NCBI GenBank assembly: GCA_905221615.1
Contig: CAJNDT010000324.1
Span: 310,001 to 374,000, forward strand
Direction of reading: 5' to 3'
Length of the DNA stretch: 64,000 bases
DNA from: Symbiodinium sp. CCMP2592
Taxonomy: Eukaryota; Sar; Dinophyceae; Suessiales; Symbiodiniaceae
Part shown: positions 42,285 to 53,029 of the stretch, piece by piece
How the letters are laid out: every line of letters begins with the position of its first letter
How positions within the stretch are numbered: the first letter of the stretch is position 1
Notes under the pieces: generated by a model
Database searches by the model: none
The model's input: the letters and a program-made list of their open reading frames with translations, nothing else
Told to the model about the DNA's origin: nothing
Translations under genes and position numbers: made by a program

Positions 42285-42485
42285 GTATGTATGTATGGAT
42301 GTATGTATGTATGTAGATGTCTGTATTTGCATTATGACATACCCTAGCCTAACATAGTAAAGCACAACATAACATATTATGACATAACATACCCCGGCAT
42401 CACACAACATGGCATGACATAACATAACATAACATGACATAGCATAAGACATGAACTAGCATAACATGACATAACATAACAAAGC
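42285..42485. repeat. TATG and ACATA short tandem repeats
   Basis: (GTAT)n near 42285-42320, then an irregular CATAA/CATGA tract to 42485. Confidence 0.85.
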
Positions 42486-42819
42486 AAAGCAGTGTAATGC
42501 GATAGACTACGGCCCATGCCCGTGTTGATAATCGAAACTCCTACTCGTGAAGACGCCGTCCCGGATATAGAAATGGCATTGTCAAGAAAGCATCACGCCA
42601 CATGATTGCGATGCAATACATTGAGAGAGTATAATCTAACATAATACAACACGCATTGTAAGTTCACGATCATCACACAATGCTCCCTACAAGAACATAA
42701 ACAGCATCAGAGCATTTTATGGCAGGATCCTGCATCATCAATCTGAGGACTTAGGGCTTTGGATTTAATGAATAGGGTGTTGCTGTAAGGGGTACCACAA
42801 GGGCTTTAATGTGCAGGCC

Positions 42820-43059
42820 TTAAGGCGCAAAATCGTTTGCTATAGTATTGAAAACTCGTAAAAACCTTATATTAGGACCGATTAGACATCCTTCCCCTAA
42901 GTTTCGCTCGGGCGGCAAGGTCAAAGAATTTCCGCATCCACCCACCGCCCACTGTTGCGGCGGATGTTTTAGGTTAAACTCTCGTGCAGCGGCGATGCCA
43001 CCAGGGCGTTGAGAATCTGTCCCTATTGAAGAATGGAACGCTGAATGAAACATTGTCAC
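42820..43059 (-). CDS. hypothetical 79-codon open frame, doubtful
   Basis: Balanced composition free of repeat words (SSIGTDSQRPGG, PPERNLGEGCLIGPN). No domain, splice site or homologous copy is visible. Could be an exon or chance. Confidence 0.2.
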   Translation of the reverse strand: MTMFHSAFHSSIGTDSQRPGGIAAAREFNLKHPPQQWAVGGCGNSLTLPPERNLGEGCLIGPNIRFLRVFNTIANDFAP

Positions 43060-44010
43060 TTATACCCTCATCCCTAAGCCAAACCCTGAATTCCACCGTA
43101 AATCCTCTCTTCTTCAACAACCAGGCCCCAAAAAGTTCAACTTTCTAAGATACAGCTAATATCTAAGGCCAAAAAATTTGAAGTTCCCCCGTTCGCTATC
43201 TAAGAATCGTAGACTCTGTAAACCTTCCCATGAAGGATGCTCCAACTTTCTGGCTTCTAACTACCATAAACTAAACCCTGAATTCCACCCTAAATCGTAG
43301 ACTCTGTAAGCCTTCCATGTCCATGGGCCGGCAAAGCCTCAGCCCTGAACCCAAATCCCTCCGCAAAAGCCCTCATCTCTAAAACCCATTCTTGCATGAA
43401 GTTTGGGTTTAACTCTGTGAGTTTGGTGTTTTTGTTTTTTGTTTTTTTGGGGGGCTTGGTTTGGGGGTTTAGGGGAGACGACAGATCCACAGATCCCAGT
43501 TGTTGTCGGGTTGTTTTGAAAATCAGCAGTTGGGCGTACAGCCCCGAAGAGGCCGCGGCTTGCGACAACCGACACGAGTCTGAGATTTAGGGCAGTGTCG
43601 GGCGCATGCTTATTGTGCCTTTGAGGGGTTCAGGGTCCAGGGTTGAGGGCACAGGGTGCACCCATATTCACCTAGATTCCTAGATCCTTGGCTCCGCTTT
43701 GAGCCGATTTTCGGGTTGGGGTGAGCTTCATGTGGTCCACGAGCGCTATAGCATCCAGGAGCCTAATACATCCTAAACGCTAAACCCTAACTTCACCATG
43801 TTTTGCGTACTCTTCTTATCCACTGTGTGTACACCACACTGGGCGGCTTTATAAGTTAGGCTGCCGTGGTAAGGCACTACTATGGAGGAAAACAGTAGCA
43901 AATCTACCTATTAGAATTATTCAACCAGTGGTTTTGGGGGCTCCCTTGGCTCTTTAGGGATTATCATCATCCCTGGCTCCTTAGCTCCTCCAATATCAAC
44001 GGTTAGTATT

Positions 44011-44340
44011 ATGAAGACGCCTGAACAAGGTATGCTTTCGAGCGTAAAGTTTCGGGCTTATAATATCAAGAACACCATGCTGGCTTTTCCAAGAGCAGAG
44101 AATCCTAAGCCCCGCTTTGTGACCGCGCTGCACTCTTACAAAGTCAGCTTTCGAGTCAGCGAGGGAGCTGGGTTTGAGACTTTGCGCGCTTGGCCAGCAA
44201 ACATGTGGGAGTTTCCGAAGATAGGCGACCCTAATATAGTACCCTATTTAGCAGGATCCTTACTATGCGGACCCTTAAATCAGGTACCCCCTCATTTTCG
44301 GAAAATCCCATGTAGAAACCTGCACCATAAAAAACCCTAA
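44011..44340 (+). CDS. hypothetical 109-codon frame read through a MITE
   Basis: About the first 66 codons are unique sequence of ordinary composition. The next 34 or so are encoded by family D copy 3, and the frame stops shortly after it. No family was recognised. Whether the frame was ever coding is unknown. Confidence 0.22.
   Translation: MKTPEQGMLSSVKFRAYNIKNTMLAFPRAENPKPRFVTALHSYKVSFRVSEGAGFETLRAWPANMWEFPKIGDPNIVPYLAGSLLCGPLNQVPPHFRKIPCRNLHHKKP
44207..44309. mobile_element. MITE-like palindrome, family D copy 3
   Basis: A 103-bp element, GGGAGTTTCCGAAGATAGG ... CATTTTCGGAAAATCCC, flanked by ATGT on both sides (44203-44206 and 44310-44313). Confidence 0.88.
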
Positions 44341-44397
44341 AGCCCCAGAGCTCCGAAACCTAGAAACCTAAAAACCCAAGAACCCTCAACCTATAAG

Positions 44398-44496
44398 GTA
44401 AAAGCCAGAAAGTTGGAATATGGTTATCCTAAACCCTTTATGGTAAATTATAGGGTATCATACCCTGAAACCATATTCCAACTTTCTGGCTTTTAC
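44398..44496. mobile_element. MITE-like palindrome, family J copy 2
   Basis: GTAAAAGCCAGAAAGTTGGA ... TCCAACTTTCTGGCTTTTAC, a perfect 20-bp terminal inversion, 99 bp long. Confidence 0.88.
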
Positions 44497-44634
44497 TTTA
44501 ACCCTAAAACCCCAAAGCCCTAGAGCCGGAACATCCTCCAGCCCTAAGACCCTAGAACAAAGGAGGGGAGAGAGGGGGAAGAGGGAAGAGGAGAGAGGAC
44601 AGACAGAGGAGAAACGCGACTTGAGGGTTTAGGG

Positions 44635-44704
44635 TTTAGGGTTCAGGGTTCAGGGTTTAGAGTTTAGGGTTTAGGGTGTAGGGTTTAGGGTTTAGGGTTT
44701 AGGA
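44635..44704 (+). repeat. TTTAGGG array, mildly degenerate
   Basis: About ten units, some reading TTCAGGG or TGTAGGG. Confidence 0.85.
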
Positions 44705-44786
44705 GACTGTTGCTTTAGGACTGGTCGCTGCAAGAGCTTTCAGCTGCGGGGATGCTAGGGCGTGTCGCACGTGGTCTATACTTACT

Positions 44787-44896
44787 CTAGACCTAAGAGT
44801 AACCTAGGAATAAAAAGGGTGCCCTTTTTGGTTTAAAGGGGCTTATAAGGGAACCTCAACCTCAGAAAAGGGAATAAGGGCCTACTCTAGGTCCTA
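44787..44896 (+). mobile_element. family N element copy 3
   Basis: CTAGACCTAAGAGTAACCTA ... GGCCTACTCTAGGTCCTAG. The centre has AAAAAGGGTGCCCTTTTT. Confidence 0.8.
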
Positions 44897-44954
44897 GTAC
44901 TTGTCCAGTATCCCAGAATCCTAGGAGAGCTCAAGGCTTACCGTCGAGATTGTA

Positions 44955-45055
44955 CGGCTGATGGACAAAATCCTGCATTACCCATTATAAGGAATACACC
45001 ATAATTCCCATAGTTTAGGGTCCTGAAGGTCATGCAGGATTTTGTCCATCAACAG
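44955..45055 (-). mobile_element. MITE-like palindrome, family C copy 5 (reverse orientation)
   Basis: A 101-bp element, CGGCTGATGGACAAAATCCT ... AGGATTTTGTCCATCAACAG, flanked by TA. Confidence 0.88.
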
Positions 45056-46107
45056 TATCACAATATCTAGAATCTAGAGATTATAATACTCCGAGAAGGT
45101 TAAAGCGTTGCCTACTCTACCACTGAGTAAGCGCTCGTTGCAAAATTTGAACCGTTCATCATGCATCAGAAAACCCTGGATCCTTACAGCTTAAACTTCA
45201 CCCCATCATCCCCAACCGTGGGCTTAGGCTTTAAGGTTCAGGGTTTAGGGATTCGACTGAAAATTCTCCGTTGCTCTGCTCCCTCACCAAGCCCAGAGGT
45301 GCGCATGTTCAATCTCGAACTGCTTTGCTACATCCTTGGGATCTCCGATCTTCAAGGCGTGTGATTCCCCCTAAGCCCTACTCTCAAACCCCTGTCGATT
45401 TCTGTTCTTTTTTAAGTGTCGTCCATACAGGGTTCTACAACTTTTTACGTGGTTTGGGCTTCGTAGTTAGGCTCTCCATCGCTGCTTGTCTTAGGCGTTT
45501 TGGGGTATGGGTTTCGACTGGTTTGAGGATGGACTGTGCCACAGTCCGTATATACTTGTGTTTGACAGTTGACATACACCAAACTGCCCAAATCCCCAAA
45601 CATCCCCAAGCTAATGGCTGTTGATGTCCCTTACTATACGAGTTGCGCAGATCCCGAGGTAAACCTCGACATTCAGTGCGCTAAAGTGCCCTGATGCCTC
45701 AATATCCTTGGCGTGTGCCGACGCCACAGCTGGGTGGTTGTCTTGCTACGAAACCACACGTTTAGGATCAAGGGATTCGAGTATTTGGTTTTGAGGTCAG
45801 GAGCTAGTCTAGTTTCCCTAGTCGCCGACTAATGATACGGGTACCCTTGTGCCTGTTTGGTTATAGTAAAGGAGCGCAAGAAGAAAAACATGTAATTCTT
45901 ACTCCCCCAATAAGCCACTGAAATGAAAGGTTAGACTCCATTCCGATTCCTACTAAATTACAAGAACCCAGAAAGTTTAAAGGTTGGGTATTGGGGATCT
46001 GAGCATTACTACTGGGGAACCTAGTACCCTGGACATCTAAAACGTCCAACAGCCTTATATTGTATGGTCTTTGAGCCTAAAAGCCTTGCAAAAATGAGTC
46101 CTCAGAG
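45056..46107. other. unique sequence without a supported gene
   Basis: Frames of 67-117 codons overlap in different phases and show no domain. Confidence 0.45.
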
Positions 46108-46163
46108 CCCCTAAACCCTAAACCCTAAACCCTAAACCCTAAACCCTAAAACCCTAAACCCTA
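46108..46163 (-). repeat. CCCTAAA telomere-type array
   Basis: Eight near-perfect units in C-rich orientation, 80 bp upstream of a G-rich array. Confidence 0.93.
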
Positions 46164-46242
46164 AGAGCCCTAGGAGTATAGGGGTAGTCTACGGTTCAGG
46201 CTCAGGGGCCTTCAGGGCTCCAAGTGCTCTCAAGAAAGCGTG

Positions 46243-46436
46243 TTTAGGGTTTAGGGTTTAGGGTTTAGGGTTTAGGGTTTAGGGTTTAGGGTTCTAGGGT
46301 TTAGGGTTTAGGGTTTAGGGTTTAGGGTTCTAGGGTTTAGGGTTTAGGGTTTAGGGTTTAGGGGTTTAGGGTTTAGGGTTTAGGGTTTAGGGTTTAGGGT
46401 TTAGGGTTTAGGGTTTAGGGTTTAGGGTTTAGGGTT
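46243..46436 (+). repeat. TTTAGGG telomere-type array 1
   Basis: About 27 units, almost perfect, with TTCTAGGG twice. It directly borders compound unit 1. Confidence 0.97.
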
Positions 46437-46789
46437 CAGCAGCTCTGGCTTTGCAAATTTCTTGTTAAGTTATTTCCAGTCAAGCTATCTTCAAGAAGAA
46501 ACCCCACCCGCCCAGAGAATCCCCTCACATCAGAATTAACAGTTTTATTTCTTTTGGCTAGAATTATTAAATACTAACTTATATACGGCTGAAAGAATCT
46601 ATCATATTTTCAACCGTTCTCGAAAATCAACACACTAGTGACTTCACCATCGACGTTATTGCCTGGTAGGACCTGGTGCTGTTTCTTTACAGTCATTCTC
46701 GCCACACGCTTCACTTTAAGAAATTATTTCTGCCGACCAGCTTTCTAAGAGAGCTAGTTAAGAACCACAACATCGCCCTAACCCGCGGA

Positions 46790-46830
46790 AGCTGCGGTCA
46801 CGCCATCGCTTTACGATAGCAACCATAGCT
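46790..46830 (+). other. 41-nt hairpin, first in unit copy 1
   Basis: AGCTGCGGT pairs with ACCATAGCT and GC-ATCG with CGAT-GC around a TTT loop, with a few mismatches. The same sequence recurs 161 bp downstream. Confidence 0.65.
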
Positions 46831-46950
46831 GTCAAGTGTCATGACTTGAATCTCCTCACCTAGAACCGCTATCGAATTCGATTTCATGTCTTTCAATGTT
46901 TCCACATCGGACTGTGTCCACTGCCTGACAACATTGCCTCCAACAGTTGA

Positions 46951-46991
46951 AGCTGCGGTCACGCCATCGTTTTACGATAGCAACCACAGCT
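46951..46991 (+). other. 41-nt hairpin, second in unit copy 1
   Basis: AGCTGCGGT / ACCACAGCT outer stem and perfect ATCGT-TTT-ACGAT inner stem. Better paired than the first hairpin. Confidence 0.7.
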
Positions 46992-47048
46992 ATCAGGTTT
47001 CTTTGCGATGACCGTTCAGCTGAACCCCTTCATCAAGAAGGCTGCCTT

Positions 47049-47672
47049 GAGACGGATGACCCATAGTCTTCCAAAGGCAAAAATCCCAGGACAGTTATCT
47101 GAGACGGATGACCCATAGTCTTCCCCAGGCAAAAATCCCAGGACAGTTATCTGAGACGGATGACCCATAGTCTTCCAAAGGCAAAAATCCCAGGACAGTT
47201 ATCTGAGACGGATGACCCATAGTCTTCCCCAGGCAAAAATCCCAGGACAGTTATCTGAGACGGATGACCCATAGTCTTCCCAAGGCAAAAATCCCAGGTC
47301 AGTTATTTGAGACGGATGACCCATAGTCTTCCCAAGGCAAAAATCCCAGGACAGTTATCTGAGACGGATGACCCATAGTCTTCCCAAGGCAAAAATCCCA
47401 GGAGAGTTATCTGAGACGGATGACCCATAGTCTTCCCAAGGCAAAAATCCCAGGACAGTTATCTGAGACGGATGACCCATGGTCTTCCCAAGGCAAACAT
47501 CCCAGGACAGTTATCTGAGACGGATGACCCATAGTCTTCCCAAGGCAAAAATCCCAGGACAGTTATCTGAGACGGATGACCCATGGTCTTCCCAAGGCAA
47601 AAATCCCAGGATAGTTATCTGAGACGAATGACCCATAGTCTTCCCAAGGCAAAAATCCCAGGACAGTTATCT
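47049..47672 (+). repeat. 52-bp tandem array, 12 copies
   Basis: The unit starts GAGACGGATGACCCATAGTC and ends AGGACAGTTATCT. Twelve units of exactly 52 bp. Units 9 and 11 read CCATGG for CCATAG; the last unit reads GAGACGAATG. Fifty-two is not a multiple of three, so it is not coding. Confidence 0.97.
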
Positions 47673-47920
47673 GAGACGTTTCACAAAAGTCCTAAACCGT
47701 AGGGCCTAAACACGGCGGGGACCCTAAACCGTAGCGGCTAAACCGCTGGGGCATCCTTGTTTTTGCTTTGCAAAATGGAAACCAGCATGATCAACTAGCA
47801 TCCTTCTTTTTGCCTTGTCAGATGGAAACCGTAGGCCGCTAAACACTGGGGGCCCTGGCCCTAAACCCCAGGCCCCTAAACACTGAGCCTTAAACCCGAG
47901 GCTGCTAAACACTGGAAGCC

Positions 47921-48088
47921 GGAGGGGAGGAGAGGAGAGGGGAGGGCAGGGGAGGGGAGGGTAGGGGAGGGGAAAGGAAGGGAGGGGGGGGGCAGGGGAG
48001 GGGAGGGGAGGGGAGGGGAGGGCGGGGAGGGAAGGGGAGGGGAGGGGAGGGGAGGGGAGTGGGGGGGGAGGGGAGGGGAGGGGAGGGT
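47921..48088 (+). repeat. GGGGA polypurine tract, copy 1
   Basis: About 168 bp of GGGGA/GGGA units with G-runs up to nine. Strong quadruplex potential on the same strand as the TTTAGGG strand. Confidence 0.93.
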
Positions 48089-48960
48089 CCCAAACCTAAA
48101 CCGCTGGGGCTAAACACGGCGGGGCATCAACTGGCCACGAGTTTTGATCAACTGGGGCCCTAAACCGTAGCGGCCAAACACGGCGGGGGCCCTAAACCGC
48201 TGGGGCTAAACACGGCGGGGCATCAACTGGCCACGAGTTTTGATCAACTGGCCCGGGGGGGAGGGGAGGAGAAGGGAGGGTCCTAAACCGTAGGGCCTAA
48301 ACACGGCGGGGCCCTAAACCGTAGCGGCTAAACACGGCCCTAAACCGCTGGGGCTAAACACGGCGGGGCATCAACTGGCCACGAGTTTTGATCAACTGGC
48401 CACGAGTTTTGATCAACTGGCCACGAGTTTTGATCAACTGGCCACGAGTTTTGATCAACCGCCACGAGTTTTGGCCAAAAATCCTAAACACGGCTCAACC
48501 GTAGGGCCTAAACACGGCGGGGACCCTAAACCGTAGCGGCTAAACACGGCGGGGGCCCTAAACCGTAGCGGCTAAACACGGCGGGGGCCCTAAACCGCGG
48601 GGGCTAAACACGGCGGGGCATCAACTGGCCACGAGTTTTGATCAACTGGCCACGAGTTTTGATCAACTGGCCACGAGTTTTGATCAACTGGCCACGAGTT
48701 TTGATCAACCGCCACGAGTTTTGGCCAAAAATCCTAAACACGGCTAAACCGTAGGGCCTAAACACGGCGGGGACCCTAAACCGTAGCGGCTAAACACGGC
48801 GGGGGCCCTAAACCGTAGCGGCTAAACACGGCCGGGGCCCTAAACCGCTGGGGCTAAACACGGCGGGGCATCAACTGGCCACGAGTTTTGATCAACTGGC
48901 CACGAGTTTTGATCAACTGGCCACGAGTTTTGATCAACTGGCCACGAGTTTTGATCAACG
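48089..48960 (+). repeat. telomere-variant satellite with 250-bp higher-order repeat, copy 1
   Basis: Alternating CTAAACCGTAGCGG and CTAAACACGGCGGGGGCC units, then runs of four GGCCACGAGTTTTGATCAACT (21 bp). The whole set repeats with a 250-bp period (48481 and 48731). Confidence 0.93.
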
Positions 48961-49002
48961 AAATTTTGGTCATTAGGGTTTAAATATACATATGTAAATA
49001 TG

Positions 49003-49114
49003 TTTAGGGTTTAGGGGTTTAGGGTTTAGGGGTTTAGGGTTTAAGGTTTAGGGGTTTAGGGGTTTAGGGGTTTAGGGTTTAGGGTTTAGGGTTTAGGGTT
49101 TAGGGTTTAGGGTT
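49003..49114 (+). repeat. TTTAGGG telomere-type array 2
   Basis: About 15 units, several TTTAGGGG, separating the two compound units. Confidence 0.96.
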
Positions 49115-49467
49115 CAGCAGCTCTGGCTTTGAAAATTTCTTGTTAAGCTATTTCCAGTCAAGCTATCTTCAAGAAGAAACCCCACCCGCCCAGAGAATCC
49201 CCTCACATCAGAATTAACAGTTTTATTTCTTTTGGCTAGAATTATTAAATACTAACTTATATACGGCTTAAAGAATCTATCATATTTTCAACCGTTCGCG
49301 AAAATCAACACACTAGTGACTTCACCATCGACGTTATTGCCTGGTAGGACCTGGTGCTGTTTCTTTACAGTCATTCTCGCCACACGCTTCACTTTAAGAA
49401 ATTATTTCTGCCGACCAGCTTTCTAAGAGAGCTAGTTAAGAAACACAACATCGCCCTAACCAGCGGA

Positions 49468-49508
49468 AGCTGCGGTCACGCCATCGCTTTACGATAGCAA
49501 CCATAGCT
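49468..49508 (+). other. 41-nt hairpin, first in unit copy 2
   Basis: Matches 46790-46830. Confidence 0.65.
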
Positions 49509-49628
49509 GTCAAGTGTCATGACTTGAATCTCCTCACCTAGAACAGCTATCGAATTCGATTTCATGTCTTTCAATGTTTCCACATCGGACTGTGTCCACT
49601 GCCTGACAACATTGCCTCAAACAGTTGA

Positions 49629-49669
49629 AGCTGCGGTCACGCCATCGTTTTACGATAGCAACCACAGCT
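49629..49669 (+). other. 41-nt hairpin, second in unit copy 2
   Basis: Matches 46951-46991, with the inner ATCGT-TTT-ACGAT stem intact. Confidence 0.7.
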
Positions 49670-49726
49670 ATCAGGTTTCTTTGCGATGACCGTTCAGCTG
49701 AAACCCTTCATCAAGAAGGCTGCCTT

Positions 49727-50349
49727 GAGACGGATGACCCATAGTCTTCCAAAGGCAAAAATCCCAAGACAGTTATCTGAGACGGATGACCCATAGTCTT
49801 CCCCAGGCAAAAATCCCAGGACAGTTATCTGAGACGGATGACCCATAGTCTTCCCAAGGCAAAAATCCCAGGACAGTTATCTAAAACGGATGACCCATAG
49901 TCTTCCCAAGGCAAAAATCCCAGGACAGTTATCTGAGACGGATGACCCATAGTCTTCGCAAGGCAAAAATCCCAGGACAGTTATCTGAGACGGATGACCC
50001 ATGGTCTTCCCAAGGCAAAAATCCCAGGACAGTTATCTGAGACGGATGACCCATAGTCTTCCCAAGGCAAAAATCCCAGGACAGCTATCTGAGACGGATG
50101 ACCCATAGTCTTCCCAAGGCAAAAATCCCAGGACAGTTATCTGAGACGGATGACCCATGGTCTTCCCAAGGCAAAAATCCCAGGACAGTTATCTGAGACG
50201 GATGACCCATAGTCTTCCCAAGGCAAAAATCCCAGGACAGTTATCTGAGACGGATGACCCATGGTCTTCCCAAGGCAAAAATCCCAGGACAATTATCTGA
50301 GACGAATGACCCATAGTCTTCCCAAGGCAAAAATCCCAGGACAGTATCT
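49727..50349 (+). repeat. 52-bp tandem array, 12 copies, in unit copy 2
   Basis: Twelve units again, the last 51 bp. CCATGG variants fall in units 6, 9 and 11, and the GACGAATG variant is again last. Confidence 0.97.
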
Positions 50350-50587
50350 GAGACGTTTCACAAAAGTCCTAAACCGTAGGGCCTAAACACGGCGGGGACC
50401 CTAAACCGTAGCGGCTAAACCGCTGGGGCATCCTTGTTTTTGCCTTGCAAAATGGAAACCAGCATGATCAACTAGCATCCTTCTTTTTGCCTTGTCAGAT
50501 GGAAACCGTAGGCCGCTAAACACTGGGGGCCCTGGCCCTAAACCCCAGGCCCCTAAACACTGAGCCTTAAACCCGACACTGGAAGCC

Positions 50588-50872
50588 AGGGAGGGGAGGG
50601 GAGGCGAGGGGAGGGGAGCGGAGGGGAGGGGAAGAAGGAAGGGGGTAGGGGAGGGAAGGGGAGGAGAGGCGAGGGGAGGCGAGGGGAGGGGAGGGGAGGG
50701 GAGGGGATAGGGGAGGGGAAGGGGAGGGCAGGGGAGGGGAGGGGGGGGGGGGAGGGGAGGGGAGGGAGGGAGGGGAGGGGAGGGAGGGGGGGAGGGGGGG
50801 GAGGGGCGGGGAGGGAAGGGGAGGGGAGGGGAGGGGAGGGGAGTGGGGGGGGAGGGGAGGGGAGGGGAGGGT
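50588..50872 (+). repeat. GGGGA polypurine tract, copy 2
   Basis: About 285 bp. The Pro-Leu-Ser frame on the minus strand (50401-50895) is an artefact of this tract. Confidence 0.93.
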
Positions 50873-51835
50873 CCTAAACCGTAGGGCCTAAACACGGCGG
50901 GGACCCTAAACCGTAGCGGCTAAACACGGCGGGGGCCCTAAACCGTAGCGGCTAAACACGGCGGGGGCCCTAAACCGCTGGGGCTAAACACGGCGGGGCA
51001 TCAACTGGCCACGAGTTTTGATCAACTGGGGCCCTAAACCGTAGCGGCTAAACACGGCGGGGGCCCTAAACCGCTGGGGCTAAACACGGCGGGGCATCAA
51101 CTGGCCACGAGTTTTGATCAACTGGCCCGGGGGGGAGGGGAGGAGAGGGGAGGGTCCTAAACCGTAGGGCCTAAACACGGCGGGGACCCTAAACCGTAGC
51201 GGCTAAACACGGCCCTAAACCGCTGGGGCTAAACACGGCGGGGCATCAACTGGCCACGAGTTTTGATCAACTGGCCACGAGTTTTGATCAACTGGCCACG
51301 AGTTTTGATCAACTGGCCACGAGTTTTGATCAACCGCCACGAGTTTTGGCCAAAAATCCTAAACACGGCTAAACCGTAGGGCCTAAACACGGCGGGGACC
51401 CTAAACCGTAGCGGCTAAACACGGCGGGGGCCCTAAACCGTAGCGGCTAAACACGGCGGGGGCCCTAAACCGCTGGGGCTAAACACGGCGGGGCATCAAC
51501 TGGCCACGAGTTTTGATCAACTGGCCACGAGTTTTGATCAACTGGCCACGAGTTTTGATCAACTGGCCACGAGTTTTGATCAACCGCCACGAGTTTTGGC
51601 CAAAAATCCTAAACACGGCTAAACCGTAGGGCCTAAACACGGCGGGGACCCTAAACCGTAGCGGCTAAACACGGCGGGGGCCCTAAACCGTAGCGGCTAA
51701 ACACGGCGGGGGCCCTAAACCGCTGGGGCTAAACACGGCGGGGCATCAACTGGCCACGAGTTTTGATCAACTGGCCACGAGTTTTGATCAACTGGCCACG
51801 AGTTTTGATCAACTGGCCACGAGTTTTGATCAACG
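50873..51835 (+). repeat. telomere-variant satellite with 250-bp higher-order repeat, copy 2
   Basis: Same modules as copy 1. AAAATCCTAAACACGGCT recurs at about 51353 and 51603. Confidence 0.93.
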
Positions 51836-51877
51836 AAATTTTGGTCATTAGGGTTTAAATATACATATGTAAATATG

Positions 51878-52188
51878 TTTAGGGGTTTAGGGTTTAGGGT
51901 TTAGGGTTTAGGGTTTAGGGTTTAGGGTTCAGGGTTTAGGGTTTAGGGTTTAGGGTTTAGGGTTTAGGGTTTAGGGTTCTAGGGTTTAGGGTTTAGGGTT
52001 TAGGGTTTAGGGTTCTAGGGTTTAGGGTTTAGGGTTTAGGGGTTTAGGGTTTAGGGTTTAGGGTTTAGGGTTTAGGGTTTAGGGTTCAGGGTTTAGGGTT
52101 TAGGGTTTAGGGTTTAGGGTTTAGGGTTTAGGGTTTAGGGTTTAGGGTTTAGGGTTTAGGGTTTAGGGTTTAGGGTTTAGGGTTTAGG
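51878..52188 (+). repeat. TTTAGGG telomere-type array 3
   Basis: About 44 units, the longest and cleanest array in the window. It ends abruptly at GTTTAGGACCCTAGACG and then unique sequence. Confidence 0.97.
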
Positions 52189-52582
52189 ACCCTAGACGAA
52201 CGGCTGCGCACGATGACAGCGGGTTCACGTATAGGATATTAGATGGCTCAGGGTGACTTATATCACCTCAGCCCTATCTGCCAACCCAAATCCTACAAAA
52301 TGGCAGATATATGACATCTCCACTATTGGGTAAATCCTTTAAAACGATAGGCTATGGGATCCAAAGGGAACGACAAGCTCGAAAACGGTAGCTGACAATC
52401 ACCCAAGCGGATCCTCCGACAAAGCAACACTCGCAAACGGCAAACCCTAAGCTCTGCTTCAAAGGGTTGGGGCTTACGATTTGGGGTAGGTGTTTCTTTT
52501 AGGGTTTAGGTTTAGGGTTTAGGGGTTTTGGGGTTCAGGGGTTTAGGGGTTTAGGGCTTTAGGGTTAAGGTGTTTGGGGAAT
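52189..52582. other. unique DNA then degenerate TTTAGGG patch
   Basis: Unique for about 300 bp. Telomere-like words at 52498-52570. No gene seen. Confidence 0.5.
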
Positions 52583-52698
52583 ACCTATAGTATAGTCTCC
52601 ATTGTAGTTCCTTTTTTGGTTAACCAAAATCTCTATTATAGGATCCTAACCATAAAACTGGTTAACCAAAAAACGAACTACAACGGAGACTATAGGTA
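52583..52698. mobile_element. MITE-like palindrome, family Q copy 1
   Basis: ACCTATAGTATAGTCTCCAT ... CGGAGACTATAGGT, with inner TTTTTTGGTTAACCAAA and GGTTAACCAAAAAAC arms and a TAGGATCCTA centre. Confidence 0.85.
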
Positions 52699-53029
52699 AG
52701 GTCTACAGTTCGGCGCCCAGCTTGCGGTGCTAAAATCCAGCACTGCATTCCAAATCCCAAACACTGAGGCCTAAGCTCTGAACCCCAGACCCTAAACCCC
52801 AAACCCTCAAAGCTTAACTCCAGAATCTAAACCCTAAATCCGAAAACCTGAAGCCTAGATTCTAAACCCTAAACCCTGAAACCCTAGATCCTGGGCTCTA
52901 TAACCCGAAAACCTAAAACCTAAACCCTAGGCTCTAGAGTCCGAACCCTAAACCCGAAAACCCAACCCCCTTTTCACCCTAAACCACAGAACCACACACC
53001 CGAGACCCCACAACCCCTACAAAAAAGTG

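Larger units (their letters stand above)
46437..49002 (+). repeat. compound subtelomere-like unit, copy 1 (about 2.57 kb)
   Basis: Order of parts: about 610 bp of unique-looking DNA with two hairpins, a 12-copy 52-bp array, a GGGGA polypurine tract, a CTAAACCGTAG / CTAAACACGG satellite with GGCCACGAGTTTTGATCAACT blocks, and a short AT-rich tail (TTAAATATACATATGTAAAT) leading into TTTAGGG. The first part aligns with copy 2 at a constant offset of 2678 bp. No open frame of note. Confidence 0.93.
49115..51877 (+). repeat. compound subtelomere-like unit, copy 2 (about 2.76 kb)
   Basis: Same order of parts as copy 1 with scattered point differences. It is longer mainly because the GGGGA tract is 285 bp instead of 168. 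Confidence 0.93.

Noticed and set aside
47049-50349. CRISPR array reading of the 52-bp repeats
   Set aside because: The repeats are contiguous with no spacers and lie in eukaryotic telomere-repeat DNA.
47905-50895. Pro-Leu-Ser-rich minus-strand frames (70 and 164 codons)
   Set aside because: Complement of the GGGGA tracts, with no sequence independent of the repeat.
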